DNA from: Gemmatimonadota bacterium
GTDB lineage: Bacteria; Latescibacterota; UBA2968
DNA length: 64,000 nucleotides
Direction: 5' to 3'
Assembly (NCBI GenBank): GCA_009838845.1
Contig: VXRD01000126.1
Span: forward strand, 1 to 64,000
Under the pieces are notes generated by a model. It saw nothing but the letters and a program-made list of their open reading frames with translations, was not told the origin of the DNA and did no database searches. Below are positions 9,238 through 18,410 of this stretch, piece after piece (the stretch's first letter is position 1; each line of letters opens with the position of its first letter). The translations under genes were made by a program, and so were the position numbers.

Positions 9238-10833
9238 TTATTTTACCAGAAGCAGCCGTCGAATGATGACGCTACTTGAATGTGCCAACCGATAAATGTA
9301 AACGCCGCTGGAAACTTCTCGGCCAAACTCGTCCTTGCCATCCCATCTGACCCGATACTGACCAGGTGCTTGACTGTCCTGTACCAAAACGCGAACCTGT
9401 TGTCCCAACGTGTTGTATATCGCCAGACTCACATGCCCTGCTTCGGGTATCTGGTAGGCGATTTGCGTAGATGGGTTGAAGGGGTTGGGTACATTGGGAT
9501 GTAGGACGAGGTCCTGCATAGCCGTCTGAGCGCGATCACCTATGGGAAGGGTGAGCGTTGTTGGTTCTCCGCCGTTGATGGGAATGCTATTCCATGTGGC
9601 GAGCGTGTTTCCATCGGCGTCCTTTGCTCGGGCGAGGTAGTAGCCCGAGACGTCGCTATCAGATTGGATTTCGATGGTGGTGCGTCCTTCGGCATCAGTG
9701 GTGCCCTGCCACTGGTATTCGGGTGCGCGACCAGCAATGGATCGGGAGAATTCGACTGTGGCGTCTGCTACAGGCTGGTCGTTCTGGGTGAGGGTGATAT
9801 TCAGGATAATGCGCTTGAGGTCTTTATAGAACCCGGCGCCGACGATATACTCCCCGCCACGGAACACAACGAGTTCGGCGTAGCTCACTTTAGGCGAACC
9901 GATGTCTTCATCTCCTTCTACCGCCGGGTCGTCGAAGTAATATTCGACATATCCGCCGCCCGCCTTTGCCACGTTAATGAGTTCCCGGATGAACTTAACC
10001 CCGTTTATATCCACCCGATCGAGACTGCTCACAAACCTGTGCTCTACCGACCGGTCGGCACCGTGAAAGTGCACGTAACCGTCCGTGGTGAAGACAAAGA
10101 AATAGACGGAGCCTTGTCTATAGGGACCGCCTTCTTCTCTGAAGAGATCCTGATTTTGCTGAAGCACATCAAGCCCGACTTGCTCTATGGCTTTTAGATA
10201 GCGGTTTCCCGTCCCCTGTACGAATGCCTTGAGGGTTTTCCGATCAACCACGTCGGCGGCTGTGACGTCGGGAGGAGGGATGAGGGACGGGTCGAACGGC
10301 GTTGCACTGGCATGCGAAACATCCTGGTAATAGCCGCCGATCAGGACCACCGTGGTTCCGGCTATTCCGGAGGTATAATTGACGGCGTAGGCGACCTTGG
10401 GGGTGTTCTCGTCTCCTTCCATTGCCGGGTCATCCCAGTAATACTCGACGTGGCCTCCGCCCATGTTAGCTGCTGCAATAAGGTTTTGTACGACTTTATT
10501 GCCGCGGGCGTCTTCGATGTCGTACAGATGCTTGCCGTTCGCGCTGATGTCACCGGCATGATGAAACACCGTGCCATCTGGTAACATGATGATGAGGTAC
10601 GTGTTCCCGTGTTTCCAATCCCCCTCGATACTGATGCTGTGGAGATACGGCGCGAGTTCGTTGGGATCGGTAAAAGCTTCCGCATGTGATTTCGCATATA
10701 ATACGAATGCCTCCAATGTCTCCGCATCTACCACTTCACTGGCGGTTATCTTCTGAGTTTGGGCTACTGCGGGCTGCACTACTGCGCAGAAGGTGAACAA
10801 CCCCAGAATGATTACTGCTGTTAGACGTCTCAT
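9238..10833 (-). CDS. Secreted double-sCache protein with Ig-like domain and C-terminal sorting domain
   Basis: A 531-aa protein with a clear signal peptide ending 'VVQPAVAQ'. Two sCache_2-like domains follow (~28-170 and ~188-345), each with a 'V-x-YYWDDPA' or 'V-x-YYFDDPA' strand and a helix like 'NLIAAANMGGG'. Residues ~350-440 repeat the Ig-like module seen in the two neighbouring lipoproteins ('VEFSRSIAGRAPEYQW', 'SIPINGG'). The C-terminal ~85 residues ('NVPNPFNPSTQIAYQIPEAG', 'SSGVYIYRL', final 'LLLVK') are the FlgD-like/type-A sorting domain common in FCB-group secreted proteins, so export and surface attachment through a type IX-like pathway is likely. No catalytic motif is visible. 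It forms its own transcription unit. Confidence 0.82.
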   Translation of the reverse strand: MRRLTAVIILGLFTFCAVVQPAVAQTQKITASEVVDAETLEAFVLYAKSHAEAFTDPNELAPYLHSISIEGDWKHGNTYLIIMLPDGTVFHHAGDISANGKHLYDIEDARGNKVVQNLIAAANMGGGHVEYYWDDPAMEGDENTPKVAYAVNYTSGIAGTTVVLIGGYYQDVSHASATPFDPSLIPPPDVTAADVVDRKTLKAFVQGTGNRYLKAIEQVGLDVLQQNQDLFREEGGPYRQGSVYFFVFTTDGYVHFHGADRSVEHRFVSSLDRVDINGVKFIRELINVAKAGGGYVEYYFDDPAVEGDEDIGSPKVSYAELVVFRGGEYIVGAGFYKDLKRIILNITLTQNDQPVADATVEFSRSIAGRAPEYQWQGTTDAEGRTTIEIQSDSDVSGYYLARAKDADGNTLATWNSIPINGGEPTTLTLPIGDRAQTAMQDLVLHPNVPNPFNPSTQIAYQIPEAGHVSLAIYNTLGQQVRVLVQDSQAPGQYRVRWDGKDEFGREVSSGVYIYRLAHSSSVIIRRLLLVK

Positions 10834-11021
10834 AACAATTCCTCCCTTTTTGAGTTGTGATACTGTGAACTTGCCTTGCTTATGGAGAATAATGATACGA
10901 TTCCTTTCTGAAAAAAAGTAGATTTATTTATACAAACGTTTTCAATTCATTAATTTAATTTATGATACAAGCAGAAGCGCAAATCCAGGGTCCTCTGCTT
11001 TGAAAGGAGGAGTGAAAAAAC

Positions 11022-11057
11022 AACCGCTCTCTTGTTGGGAAGTGCAAGAGAGCGGTT
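11022..11057 (-). terminator. Rho-independent terminator
   Basis: A perfect 13-bp stem, AACCGCTCTCTTG (11022-11034) with CAAGAGAGCGGTT (11045-11057), is followed leftwards by six T on the minus strand (complement of 11015-11020). It ends the transcript of the LivK-like lipoprotein gene at 11098. Confidence 0.9.
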
Positions 11058-11097
11058 GAATATAGTAAGAAATGAATTGTTGATTGATTTCAGGACC

Positions 11098-12702
11098 TCA
11101 CGGCGTGAACCGATAGACGATGGGCAATTGCGCGGGGTCTGTGATGTTCAAATCTGTGTGGTGATAGATGTTTATGCGCCCGGTGCCGCAGTCTCCAAAT
11201 TCGTCGCAGGTGAGCGTGCCGAGGAGGCCCTGGAAGCCGGATGTATGATGGAGTTCCCTGCGCAGTGCGGCGCGATCGACATACAATTTCCCGTCATCTT
11301 CGCCCGCGACAATCTCGATGGCATTGAGCAGTAGCGTTGTGGCGTCGTAAGAGTGCGCCCAGTAAGGCGTGCCTGGAAATCCGCCATACGCGGCTTCATA
11401 CGCGGCGAGCACGTCATCTACGCTTTTACCCGTTGTAGAATTGACATTTGTGCCGAGGTCCGTCTCAGGTCCCGCAGCGTAAATGCCCTCTGACTGCGGT
11501 TTGGCGAGGAACTCCGAATCAAGGAGAGCCGCACCCGCGATGAGTGTTGCGTCTTTCAGGCTGTCGTGTTCCCGCACTTGCTTGGCGAAAGGTATGCCTT
11601 CTTCGTCGAAGAGTGGGAAAAAGATGCCGTCTGGTGTGGCTGCTGCGAATTCCGCGAGGACAGATGTCATGTCCGTCTGTCCTTTCGCGATCCTGGCGGT
11701 GGCTGCAACTTCGCCTCCGATAGCGCTAAACGCATTGCCAAATGCGATGGTGAGGCCCATGGTGTACGGGTCGCCATCGTCGATGGCCGCCATGCGCCGC
11801 AGGCCCAATTCATTATAGGCGAAGTCGGCGACTGCCCGCGCCTGGTAGAGATCGTTGACCGATACGCGGAAGTAGCCGGGGTGATAGTCGGAACTCGCGT
11901 TGCCTGCGAGGTCGGATGTGAGTGCCGGCGAGGTGTTGGACGGCGAGATCATCACCAGTCCCGCCGCGCTGATTACTGGCGAGGCCGCCACTGCCGCACC
12001 CGAGCAGGATGTGCCGATGACGCCCAGTACCTGTGGGTCGGCGATGATCTGCTCCGCGCCCATGTGTCCGCCTTCCGGTCCACACCCGGTGTCTATTGAC
12101 TCGCCCAGTTCGACCGCGTGACCGTGGATCAGGCCAAAGTCTTGCACAGCCAACTCAACGGCGTTTCGCGACGGCACACCGAGCGACGCCGCGATGGTAA
12201 GTGTGAGCAATGAACGGATTTGTACGGCTTCGCCCTCACCAATCACGACAAGGGAACGCATGGATGAACCGGTTACATGTGCCCTTCCTCCAATGGGCAA
12301 ATCGAGCATGACTTCGTAGCCCGCGTTGATCGGAATGCTCGACCAGGAACCGATCACGACCCCGTCCTGAGAGGCACGCGCCTGGTAATAACCATTGCCA
12401 GATTTGATTTCCACCCATGCATGACCGTGGTCGTCGGTCGTGCCCGACCAATGGTAGTCTGGTGCCTGTCCCGCAATGGAACGCGAAAATTCTAAAGTTG
12501 CACCGCTTACTGGTGCGCCATCACGGTGCACAGTGGCTCTTACTATAGCCTGTACGGCATCTCCGTGCGCTACCAATTTGCTCAGGGGACGTCCAATTTG
12601 TTCGTCTGTCCCGGTCTCTGACTGCGTGACGCGCTCTCCGCCACAGTTCCACATCAGTCCTGCGGCGAGGGCTATAACAACTATAATGCGGATGTGTTTC
12701 AT
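11098..12702 (-). CDS. Lipoprotein: Ig-like module fused to a LivK-type periplasmic binding domain
   Basis: This is a 534-aa exported protein. The start at 12702 has AGGAGG about 7 nt upstream; a longer reading to 12813 has no ribosome site. The first ~145 residues (signal 'GLMWNCGG', then 'GERVTQSE', 'FSRSIAGQAPDY', 'GNGYYQARASQDG', 'SIPINAG') are close to the N-terminus of the lipoprotein at 8133-9059. The rest is a Peripla_BP_6/LivK-like ligand-binding domain ('LAVQDFG', 'VLGVIGTSCSGAAVA', 'MISPSNTSP', 'YFRVSVND', 'YGGFPGTPYWAHSYDAT'), as in branched-chain amino-acid or amide ABC receptors. No ABC transporter genes lie nearby, so it may sense rather than import. The upstream region holds a tandemly duplicated leader (12715-12822). 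Confidence 0.85.
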   Translation of the reverse strand: MKHIRIIVVIALAAGLMWNCGGERVTQSETGTDEQIGRPLSKLVAHGDAVQAIVRATVHRDGAPVSGATLEFSRSIAGQAPDYHWSGTTDDHGHAWVEIKSGNGYYQARASQDGVVIGSWSSIPINAGYEVMLDLPIGGRAHVTGSSMRSLVVIGEGEAVQIRSLLTLTIAASLGVPSRNAVELAVQDFGLIHGHAVELGESIDTGCGPEGGHMGAEQIIADPQVLGVIGTSCSGAAVAASPVISAAGLVMISPSNTSPALTSDLAGNASSDYHPGYFRVSVNDLYQARAVADFAYNELGLRRMAAIDDGDPYTMGLTIAFGNAFSAIGGEVAATARIAKGQTDMTSVLAEFAAATPDGIFFPLFDEEGIPFAKQVREHDSLKDATLIAGAALLDSEFLAKPQSEGIYAAGPETDLGTNVNSTTGKSVDDVLAAYEAAYGGFPGTPYWAHSYDATTLLLNAIEIVAGEDDGKLYVDRAALRRELHHTSGFQGLLGTLTCDEFGDCGTGRINIYHHTDLNITDPAQLPIVYRFTP

Positions 12703-12809
12703 CACCGGTCCTCCTGAAAAACGTTGTGTGAAAATACTGTCTCGATAAAAGCCATGCCTAAAAATAGAAACCTCCCTGGAGAAAAAGCGTTGTATGAAAA
12801 TGATGTCGA

Positions 12810-13832
12810 TCACGCAAATGCCAGAGCTTTTCTGGCAGCTTGAGCCTGAGGTGAATTGGGATCGCGTCGTATGGCGCGATTCATGGCAATATACGCGCGC
12901 TCATCTCCCGCTTTAGCCAGTTCGAGGGCTTCTGCAAAACCTTTCTCTGAATAGCTGAGGTCGCGGGGTATGATGTGATTGTTCTGGTTTTGCCAGTAGT
13001 ATTTGAGGTCGTCGCTTGCCCAGTCTTTGTACACGTCTTCCCAGGTGAGATTGTTGAAGATGTTCAGATGGGGTTCGAGCATGTGCTCGGATAGGGTGTC
13101 GCCGAGTTTTTGATAGCGGTTGTCGAGGGAGACGCGAAGGCGGTCTTCGGTGAGGTTTGGTAGAGCCTGGTGTACTGTGAGTGCGGGAAAGATCAGGGTA
13201 TCGCCGATTTCGTAGTTGGTACTGTGCCATTGGCCTTCCAATTCGTCGGTGTGGATGCACAGGCTGCCCGCGCCGAGGGAGAAGTGGTGGTTCATCACGG
13301 CATTGATTTTGTGAGAGCCGGGCAATACGGCGAGGCCACCCAGTTCAATGGGACAGTCGCCAACAGGTGCCCAGCAGGTGTAGGTGTCGAAGTTGCCCTG
13401 AAAGTGTACAAAGTCCTGGTGAATCGGTGTGGTGTGCGCCGTGTATTTGGGAAACCACAGGCGAGCGACTTTGTGCGGATGCGGGAAGACAGGGCCATCC
13501 ATTACTTTTTCGAGCAGGTCGAGAACTTCTGGTTCATGGGCGATGCGGTGAAAGGCTTCGAGTTTGTACACTTCGTGATATACGTCGGTGTATTCGGGGT
13601 CGCCTTCGGTACACTGTTTGGAAATATCGGCAATGCCATCTATGGGGTCGGTTCCCTCGACGAGCCACGGTGTCATTTTGTGGAGCATTTGTCGCCGCAA
13701 TTCCCAGAGTTTGTCCGGGTTCTGTAATTTGCGAAAGAAGAGGTACCCTTCTTCTCGGATGCGCCGCCGCAACTCTTCCGAATCGTTGATCGCGTCGTTG
13801 GATACGCGCAATTCTACAATCTGGTCCGTCAT
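12810..13832 (-). CDS. Phytanoyl-CoA dioxygenase (PhyH) family protein
   Basis: A 340-aa Fe(II)/2-oxoglutarate oxygenase of the PhyH family. The iron-binding facial triad is visible as 'HQDF' (H-x-D) and a distal His in 'TVHQALPN'; the 2-oxoglutarate-binding Arg is likely in 'DRLRVSLDNRY'. 'GGLAVLPGSHK' is the family's typical loop. The C-terminus carries an extra ~60 residues with an alanine-rich helix. The start at 13832 has AGGAG upstream. These enzymes hydroxylate diverse small molecules and the substrate cannot be read from sequence. The family is strongly expanded in several uncultivated marine phyla, and this window has three members (also 30267 and the right edge). Confidence 0.9.
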   Translation of the reverse strand: MTDQIVELRVSNDAINDSEELRRRIREEGYLFFRKLQNPDKLWELRRQMLHKMTPWLVEGTDPIDGIADISKQCTEGDPEYTDVYHEVYKLEAFHRIAHEPEVLDLLEKVMDGPVFPHPHKVARLWFPKYTAHTTPIHQDFVHFQGNFDTYTCWAPVGDCPIELGGLAVLPGSHKINAVMNHHFSLGAGSLCIHTDELEGQWHSTNYEIGDTLIFPALTVHQALPNLTEDRLRVSLDNRYQKLGDTLSEHMLEPHLNIFNNLTWEDVYKDWASDDLKYYWQNQNNHIIPRDLSYSEKGFAEALELAKAGDERAYIAMNRAIRRDPNSPQAQAARKALAFA

Positions 13833-14000
13833 GGCCTGCTCCTGGGTTAATAAGGAGATTTGGGCGATTTCTCTTCGGGGGAGTTGGTCTTCAATTTATA
13901 ATTATAGGCTTTATATATTAGAATGCAACTTAAATTAGCAACGAGAGTTTTAATTTCTATAATTATTTTTAACTGACTGACAGGGCATCGCAAACTCTGT

Positions 14001-14029
14001 TTGCCAAATCTGTGCAAATCTTCGATAAT
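14001..14029 (+). promoter_or_regulatory. Promoter for the RND pump gene
   Basis: TTGCCA (14001-14006) and GATAAT (14024-14029) are 17 nt apart. The predicted start near 14036 gives a short leader before the ATG at 14074. The region 13833-14000 is AT-rich and otherwise shows nothing recognisable. Confidence 0.5.
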
Positions 14030-14073
14030 TAATAGCGATACTCCGATGGTGCTAACTAACTGCTGAATTTGCC

Positions 14074-17000
14074 ATGAATCCCAAATCTTCTCTTTTACCG
14101 CGTATTTCGGTGTTGCGACCCGTGTCCGTTACCATGTGCCTTGTCGCGCTGTTGGTACTGGGGGCGGTGGCGTATGTGCGTATGCCCGTCGAGATGATGC
14201 CCGATGGTTTGACACCGCCCTTTTTGGCTGTGTCTGTTGGGTTTCGCAATGCCTCTCCGCAGGAGACCGAGCAACAGATCACCCTGCCGCTGGAAGAGAC
14301 GCTGCGTACCGTAAAGGGTATTAAGACCCTGCGTAGCTACAGCTCTCGGGGCGCACGCGTGCATATGGAATTTCGTCAATATACAGATATGGCGGCTGCG
14401 TACAATCAGGTTTCAGATCGGCTCGAGCGCCTCAAGCCCCTGTTGCCAGAAGAGGCTCGAGACGAGGTGCGTATTCACAAATACGATCAGGATTCGAAGT
14501 CTGTTATGTATGTGGCTGTGTCGATTGACTCGGCCATTACAGAACCCTTTCAGTTTATCGAGACCTTTGTGCAGTATCCTCTGGAGCGCGTGGATGGGGT
14601 TGGGCGCGTGGATATTTTTGGCGCAGATCGCAAGGAAGTGATGGTGGAGGTGGATCAAGATCGCATGAGGGCGCGCGGTGTGCGCATTGGCGAGATTGTT
14701 TCGACCTTGAGGGGCGACAATTTCGCACTTGCCGGGGGGTATGTGCGGGAGGGACCAAAGAAATTTTACGTGCGGTCGCTGGCGCAGTATGTCACGTTGC
14801 AGGAAATTGAAAATATCCAGATTCGATCGCGGGCAGGCAAGGTGCGCCTTGGCGATGTGGCTTCGGTGGTTTTCGAGGTGCCCGAAAAATCGTGGACGCA
14901 GCGCATTGATGGCAAAAGAGGTATGAGTTTTGGCATCAAACAGGAATCGGGTGCAAATGTCGCGGATGTGACCGATCGGGTTGTGGCAAAATTGAAAGCT
15001 ATCGAAGAAGATCCGCGCATGGCCGGGCAGGTGTCGTTTCAGGTGATGTTCAATCAGGGGTTTTTTATTAAGGAATCGATTCGCAATCTTCGGGAAACCG
15101 GGCTTTGGGGCGGGCTATTTGCCGCGCTGGTGTTGTTGTTCTTTTTGCGTACCGTGCGGATGACGGCCATTATTACTTTGGCTATTCCGCTGTGTGTGAT
15201 GATTGCGATGACCGCGTTGTATTTTGTCGGCTGGTCGCTCAATGTGGTGACTATGATGGGACTTATGGTTGGGATTGGGCTGGTTGTGGATAATGCCATT
15301 GTGATTTTGGAGAATATTTATCGCCGGCGGGGCAATGGCGAGGCACCCGAAGATGCCGCTATCTTCGGTGCGAGTGAGGTGGGGCAGGCCATTACTATGG
15401 CGACGTTTACGACGGTGGTGGTGTTTTTGCCTATGATGTTGTTTAGCGGCAATATGTTTATGACTTTTTACATGACGCGCCTGGGCGTTCCGGTTGGGGT
15501 GGCTCTGGTGGGATCGCTATTTGTGGCGCTGTTATTTATTCCCCTGGCGTCGGTGCGATTGGGCAAAGGTCGGGTGCGTCCCAATCCCAAAATCATTGTG
15601 AAGGCGCGAGGAATTTATGAGCGCATGTTGAGTTGGACATTGCGACACCGCCGGGACGCGGTGTTGATCGCGCTGGCACTTGCGGCAACGACGATGTATC
15701 CCCTGGATAATCTGAAGCGCGCAGACCGCCACCGCGGTGGCGCGTTTAACGATTTGGATGTGCGGTTGAGGTTGCCGCGTCACTTTTCGCCAGAAGAAAC
15801 CGAGGATATTGTGGGGGAGGTTGAGGAATTTCTGGAGGCGCGGCGTGAAAAATACGGCTATGAAACCCTGCGCGTTTACTACCGACCTGGCTACGGTAAT
15901 CTGAGCTTGTATATGCCGGCTAAGAGCGATGATCCGTGGTGGTACGTGGCGTACAAAAATACGCGCAGTGCTCTGGGGATACCCGTTGCTGGACCCATGG
16001 AACGGGCTGAAGTCGCGGAAGATATTAGCAAAAATATGCCCAGATATGTGGGTGTGCGGCATTCCGTGGAAGGGGCTCGCAATGAGGGCGGAGGTAGTGA
16101 TCCGGGCGTGACGATTTATCTGGAAGGCGATGATACCGAGGTCCTGGTCAGTCTCGTCGATGAGGTCGAGCGACGCTTGAGACAAATCCCGTCTCTTGTA
16201 GGCGTTGACACGGATTTGGAACTGGCCGATGACGAGGTGCGGGTCGTGATTGATCGGGAGCGGGCGAAACGACTTGGGATTTCTGTACGGGATGTTGCGC
16301 GCTATATCTCTTATGGTCTGCAAGGGGTGTCGTTGCCCCGTTTTAAGTCCGACGACGGCGAGGTGCGGGTGCGGCTTTTTCTGGATAGGACAGACCGACA
16401 AAATTTGAATCAGTTGCGCAATTTTCCGTTTGAGACCGACGATGGTACAGAAGTGGCATTGAGCGAAGTCGCCTTCTTCCAGGTCTCGCGGGGGATGGGG
16501 CGCATTGCGCGGTACGATGGCAAGGTCAAGTTGCGTATCAGAGCTTATACGACGCGGACAGATATTAGGGGCCTGGCCGCGGAGATTGACAAAGTGATGG
16601 ATGGTCTCGAGTTGCCCCGCGGGTATTCGTGGGACAAGGGAGAGAGTTTCAAGCAACTTAGAGAGGACGAAGCCTCTGAGCGGCTGGGAATTGTGATGGC
16701 GGTGATATGTGTGTTTTTGTTGATGGGCGTTTTGTTCGAGTCGTTTATTTTGCCGTTTTCAGTGCTTTTTTCAATTCCATTTTCTTTTTTGGGTGTTTAC
16801 TGGACGCTGTATTTGACAGGCACGCCCATGGATAGGATGGCGTCTGTGGGGGTGATTGTGTTGATCGGTGTGGTGGTGAATAACGCGATTGTGCTGGTGG
16901 ATATGGTCAATCGCTTGCGTGCCGATGGCATGAATCGCTTTGATGCCATTATGGAAGCGGGGCACAATCGCTTTCGCCCCATTTTGATGACGACGTTTAC

Positions 17001-17241
17001 AACGGTCTTTGGCTTGCTGCCCATGGCTGTGGGCGATAGCAATGCAATGGGTTCGTCTTATGCGCCTTTGGGACGCACGATGATGGGTGGGCTGTTGGCC
17101 TCGACATTCCTGACGTTGCTGGTTGTGCCCCTGTTTTATACCTTGCTCGACGATTTGCGTCTGGCGATTCGGCGTTTGAGCGCTGGCGCATTTGCCTCTC
17201 GCGCGAGGGATGAGGCTTATGATACGGCCGACGATGATTGA
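14074..17241 (+). CDS. RND-superfamily efflux pump inner-membrane subunit (AcrB/HAE1 type)
   Basis: This 1055-aa inner-membrane antiporter uses the proton gradient to export substrates. It has the two-fold RND layout: TM1 near residue 13-33, a large periplasmic loop, TMs 2-6 (~340-500) with 'GIGLVVDNAIVILENIYRR', a second TM7 and loop, and final TMs with 'VLIGVVVNNAIVLVDMVNRLR'. The Asp in 'VVDNAIV' fits the proton relay of drug-type RND proteins rather than metal-type ones. No periplasmic adaptor or TolC gene is adjacent, so it may share partners encoded elsewhere or act alone. The ribosome site before the ATG at 14074 is weak. Its stop is 19 bp from a 25-aa membrane peptide gene that shares its terminator. 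Confidence 0.92.
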   Translation: MNPKSSLLPRISVLRPVSVTMCLVALLVLGAVAYVRMPVEMMPDGLTPPFLAVSVGFRNASPQETEQQITLPLEETLRTVKGIKTLRSYSSRGARVHMEFRQYTDMAAAYNQVSDRLERLKPLLPEEARDEVRIHKYDQDSKSVMYVAVSIDSAITEPFQFIETFVQYPLERVDGVGRVDIFGADRKEVMVEVDQDRMRARGVRIGEIVSTLRGDNFALAGGYVREGPKKFYVRSLAQYVTLQEIENIQIRSRAGKVRLGDVASVVFEVPEKSWTQRIDGKRGMSFGIKQESGANVADVTDRVVAKLKAIEEDPRMAGQVSFQVMFNQGFFIKESIRNLRETGLWGGLFAALVLLFFLRTVRMTAIITLAIPLCVMIAMTALYFVGWSLNVVTMMGLMVGIGLVVDNAIVILENIYRRRGNGEAPEDAAIFGASEVGQAITMATFTTVVVFLPMMLFSGNMFMTFYMTRLGVPVGVALVGSLFVALLFIPLASVRLGKGRVRPNPKIIVKARGIYERMLSWTLRHRRDAVLIALALAATTMYPLDNLKRADRHRGGAFNDLDVRLRLPRHFSPEETEDIVGEVEEFLEARREKYGYETLRVYYRPGYGNLSLYMPAKSDDPWWYVAYKNTRSALGIPVAGPMERAEVAEDISKNMPRYVGVRHSVEGARNEGGGSDPGVTIYLEGDDTEVLVSLVDEVERRLRQIPSLVGVDTDLELADDEVRVVIDRERAKRLGISVRDVARYISYGLQGVSLPRFKSDDGEVRVRLFLDRTDRQNLNQLRNFPFETDDGTEVALSEVAFFQVSRGMGRIARYDGKVKLRIRAYTTRTDIRGLAAEIDKVMDGLELPRGYSWDKGESFKQLREDEASERLGIVMAVICVFLLMGVLFESFILPFSVLFSIPFSFLGVYWTLYLTGTPMDRMASVGVIVLIGVVVNNAIVLVDMVNRLRADGMNRFDAIMEAGHNRFRPILMTTFTTVFGLLPMAVGDSNAMGSSYAPLGRTMMGGLLASTFLTLLVVPLFYTLLDDLRLAIRRLSAGAFASRARDEAYDTADDD

Positions 17242-17260
17242 TGATTAAAGAGGATGTGTA

Positions 17261-17338
17261 ATGGAAATAGTGATTGGGATGATTGTTGTGTATATCATTG
17301 CGGTCCTGGTGGTGAGGTGGCAGGGAAAAGAGAAGTAA
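17261..17338 (+). CDS. Single-pass membrane micropeptide (25 aa)
   Basis: A 25-codon ORF 'MEIVIGMIVVYIIAVLVVRW...' ending in the basic tail QGKEK starts at ATG 17261, with AGAGG about 8 nt upstream. It encodes one hydrophobic helix followed by positive charges, so it should sit in the inner membrane with its C-terminus in the cytoplasm. It follows the RND pump by 19 bp and is followed by a strong terminator. By position it may be a small accessory subunit of the pump, like AcrZ with AcrB in E. coli, but there is no sequence match I can claim. Confidence 0.55.
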   Translation: MEIVIGMIVVYIIAVLVVRWQGKEK

Positions 17339-17343
17339 GGATT

Positions 17344-17372
17344 GTGGCGGTTTTGAGACCGCCACTTTTTTT
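17344..17372 (+). terminator. Rho-independent terminator
   Basis: GTGGCGGT (17344-17351) pairs with ACCGCCAC (17358-17365), followed by seven T. It closes the RND pump and micropeptide transcript just before pdxA. Confidence 0.9.
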
Positions 17373-17381
17373 GGGATTTTT

Positions 17382-18410
17382 ATGTTAGAGAAAGACGTTT
17401 TAGACAAACGCCCGCTGATGGGCATTACGATGGGCGATCCGTGTGGTATAGGACCGGAAGTAATTTTGAAGGCTCTGGCACGTGGGGAAAGCTATCGCGT
17501 GTGTAAGCCGCTGGTTATTGGGCATCCGGAAATATTGAAGCGCGATATGGCTATGGCCGGTGTGCGATTGGATGTGCGGGTTGTGAAGCAACCCGAAGAT
17601 GGTGCGTTTGAGTTTGGGTGTGTTGATGTCTGGTGTCCGATTGATGTGGATATGGATCAGATTGAAATGGGCGAGGTGTGTCGCGAGTCGGGTAGAGCAG
17701 CAGCTGAGTGGGTGATTCGCGCGGTTGATCTGGCGATGGCGGATCGAATTGACGGGATTGTGACGGCGCCTTTAAATAAGGAGGCGATGAATCTGGCGGG
17801 TTATCCGTATGCGGGTCATACGGAATTGTTGGCTGGGAAATCGGGCGCAGGACGCGCACATATCATGCTGGTATCTGAGCGCCTGACTGTGTCGCATGTG
17901 ACGGGGCATATTGCGTTGCACGAGGTTCCCGATAGGCTTACGGTTGATCTGATTTACGATACGGTTCGGCTTACCCGCGATGTGCTCGTCGGTCTGGGTA
18001 AGTTAGACCCCAGGATAGCAGTATGCGGGTTAAATCCACACGCGGGCGAAAATGGCTTGTTCGGTAGCGAGGATGCAGAGGTCGTCCGTCCCGCAGTTGA
18101 AAAGGCTCTGAGCGAGGGCTGGCGCGTTGATGGGCCTCTGCCTGCGGATACGACTTTTTTGAAGGCCTACAATGGAATATACGACGGGGTGGTGGCGATG
18201 TATCACGATCAAGGCCATGTGCCCGCAAAGCTGGTGGCGTTTGATGAGGCTGTCAATGTGACTCTGGGCTTGCCGATTGTGCGGGCGTCTGTGGATCACG
18301 GTACGGCTTATGATATCGCGGGCAAGGGCATCGCTAAGGCCGTGAACATGTTGCAGGCGATTCGCGTGGGGAGTAAGTTGGCGATTCAGATTATTCCATC
18401 CCCGCGATGA
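17382..18410 (+). CDS. pdxA: 4-hydroxythreonine-4-phosphate dehydrogenase PdxA
   Basis: This 342-aa NAD-dependent enzyme of the vitamin B6 pathway oxidises 4-phosphohydroxy-threonine. Family motifs are all present: 'MGDPCGIGPEVILKA' at the start, 'TAPLNKEAM', 'AGHTELLA', 'GLNPHAGENG', and the metal-binding region 'MYHDQGHVPAKL' with 'DHGTAYDIAGKG'. Length is normal. No other pyridoxal genes are adjacent; related PdxA2 proteins act in sugar-acid breakdown (4-phospho-D-erythronate and similar), so a catabolic role is possible. The ATG at 17382 has GGGA upstream within the terminator's tail. The 3' end overlaps the convergent ridA gene by 20 bp. Confidence 0.9.
   Translation: MLEKDVLDKRPLMGITMGDPCGIGPEVILKALARGESYRVCKPLVIGHPEILKRDMAMAGVRLDVRVVKQPEDGAFEFGCVDVWCPIDVDMDQIEMGEVCRESGRAAAEWVIRAVDLAMADRIDGIVTAPLNKEAMNLAGYPYAGHTELLAGKSGAGRAHIMLVSERLTVSHVTGHIALHEVPDRLTVDLIYDTVRLTRDVLVGLGKLDPRIAVCGLNPHAGENGLFGSEDAEVVRPAVEKALSEGWRVDGPLPADTTFLKAYNGIYDGVVAMYHDQGHVPAKLVAFDEAVNVTLGLPIVRASVDHGTAYDIAGKGIAKAVNMLQAIRVGSKLAIQIIPSPR

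Noticed and set aside
6650-10872. The 15-mer tgtgatactgtgaac at two intergenic places (about 6650 and 10858)
   Set aside because: A few exact 15-mer matches are expected by chance in 64 kb; flanks do not align.
15532-16656. A 374-codon minus-strand ORF opposite the RND pump
   Set aside because: It is a shadow of a clear RND-family protein and has no recognisable domain.
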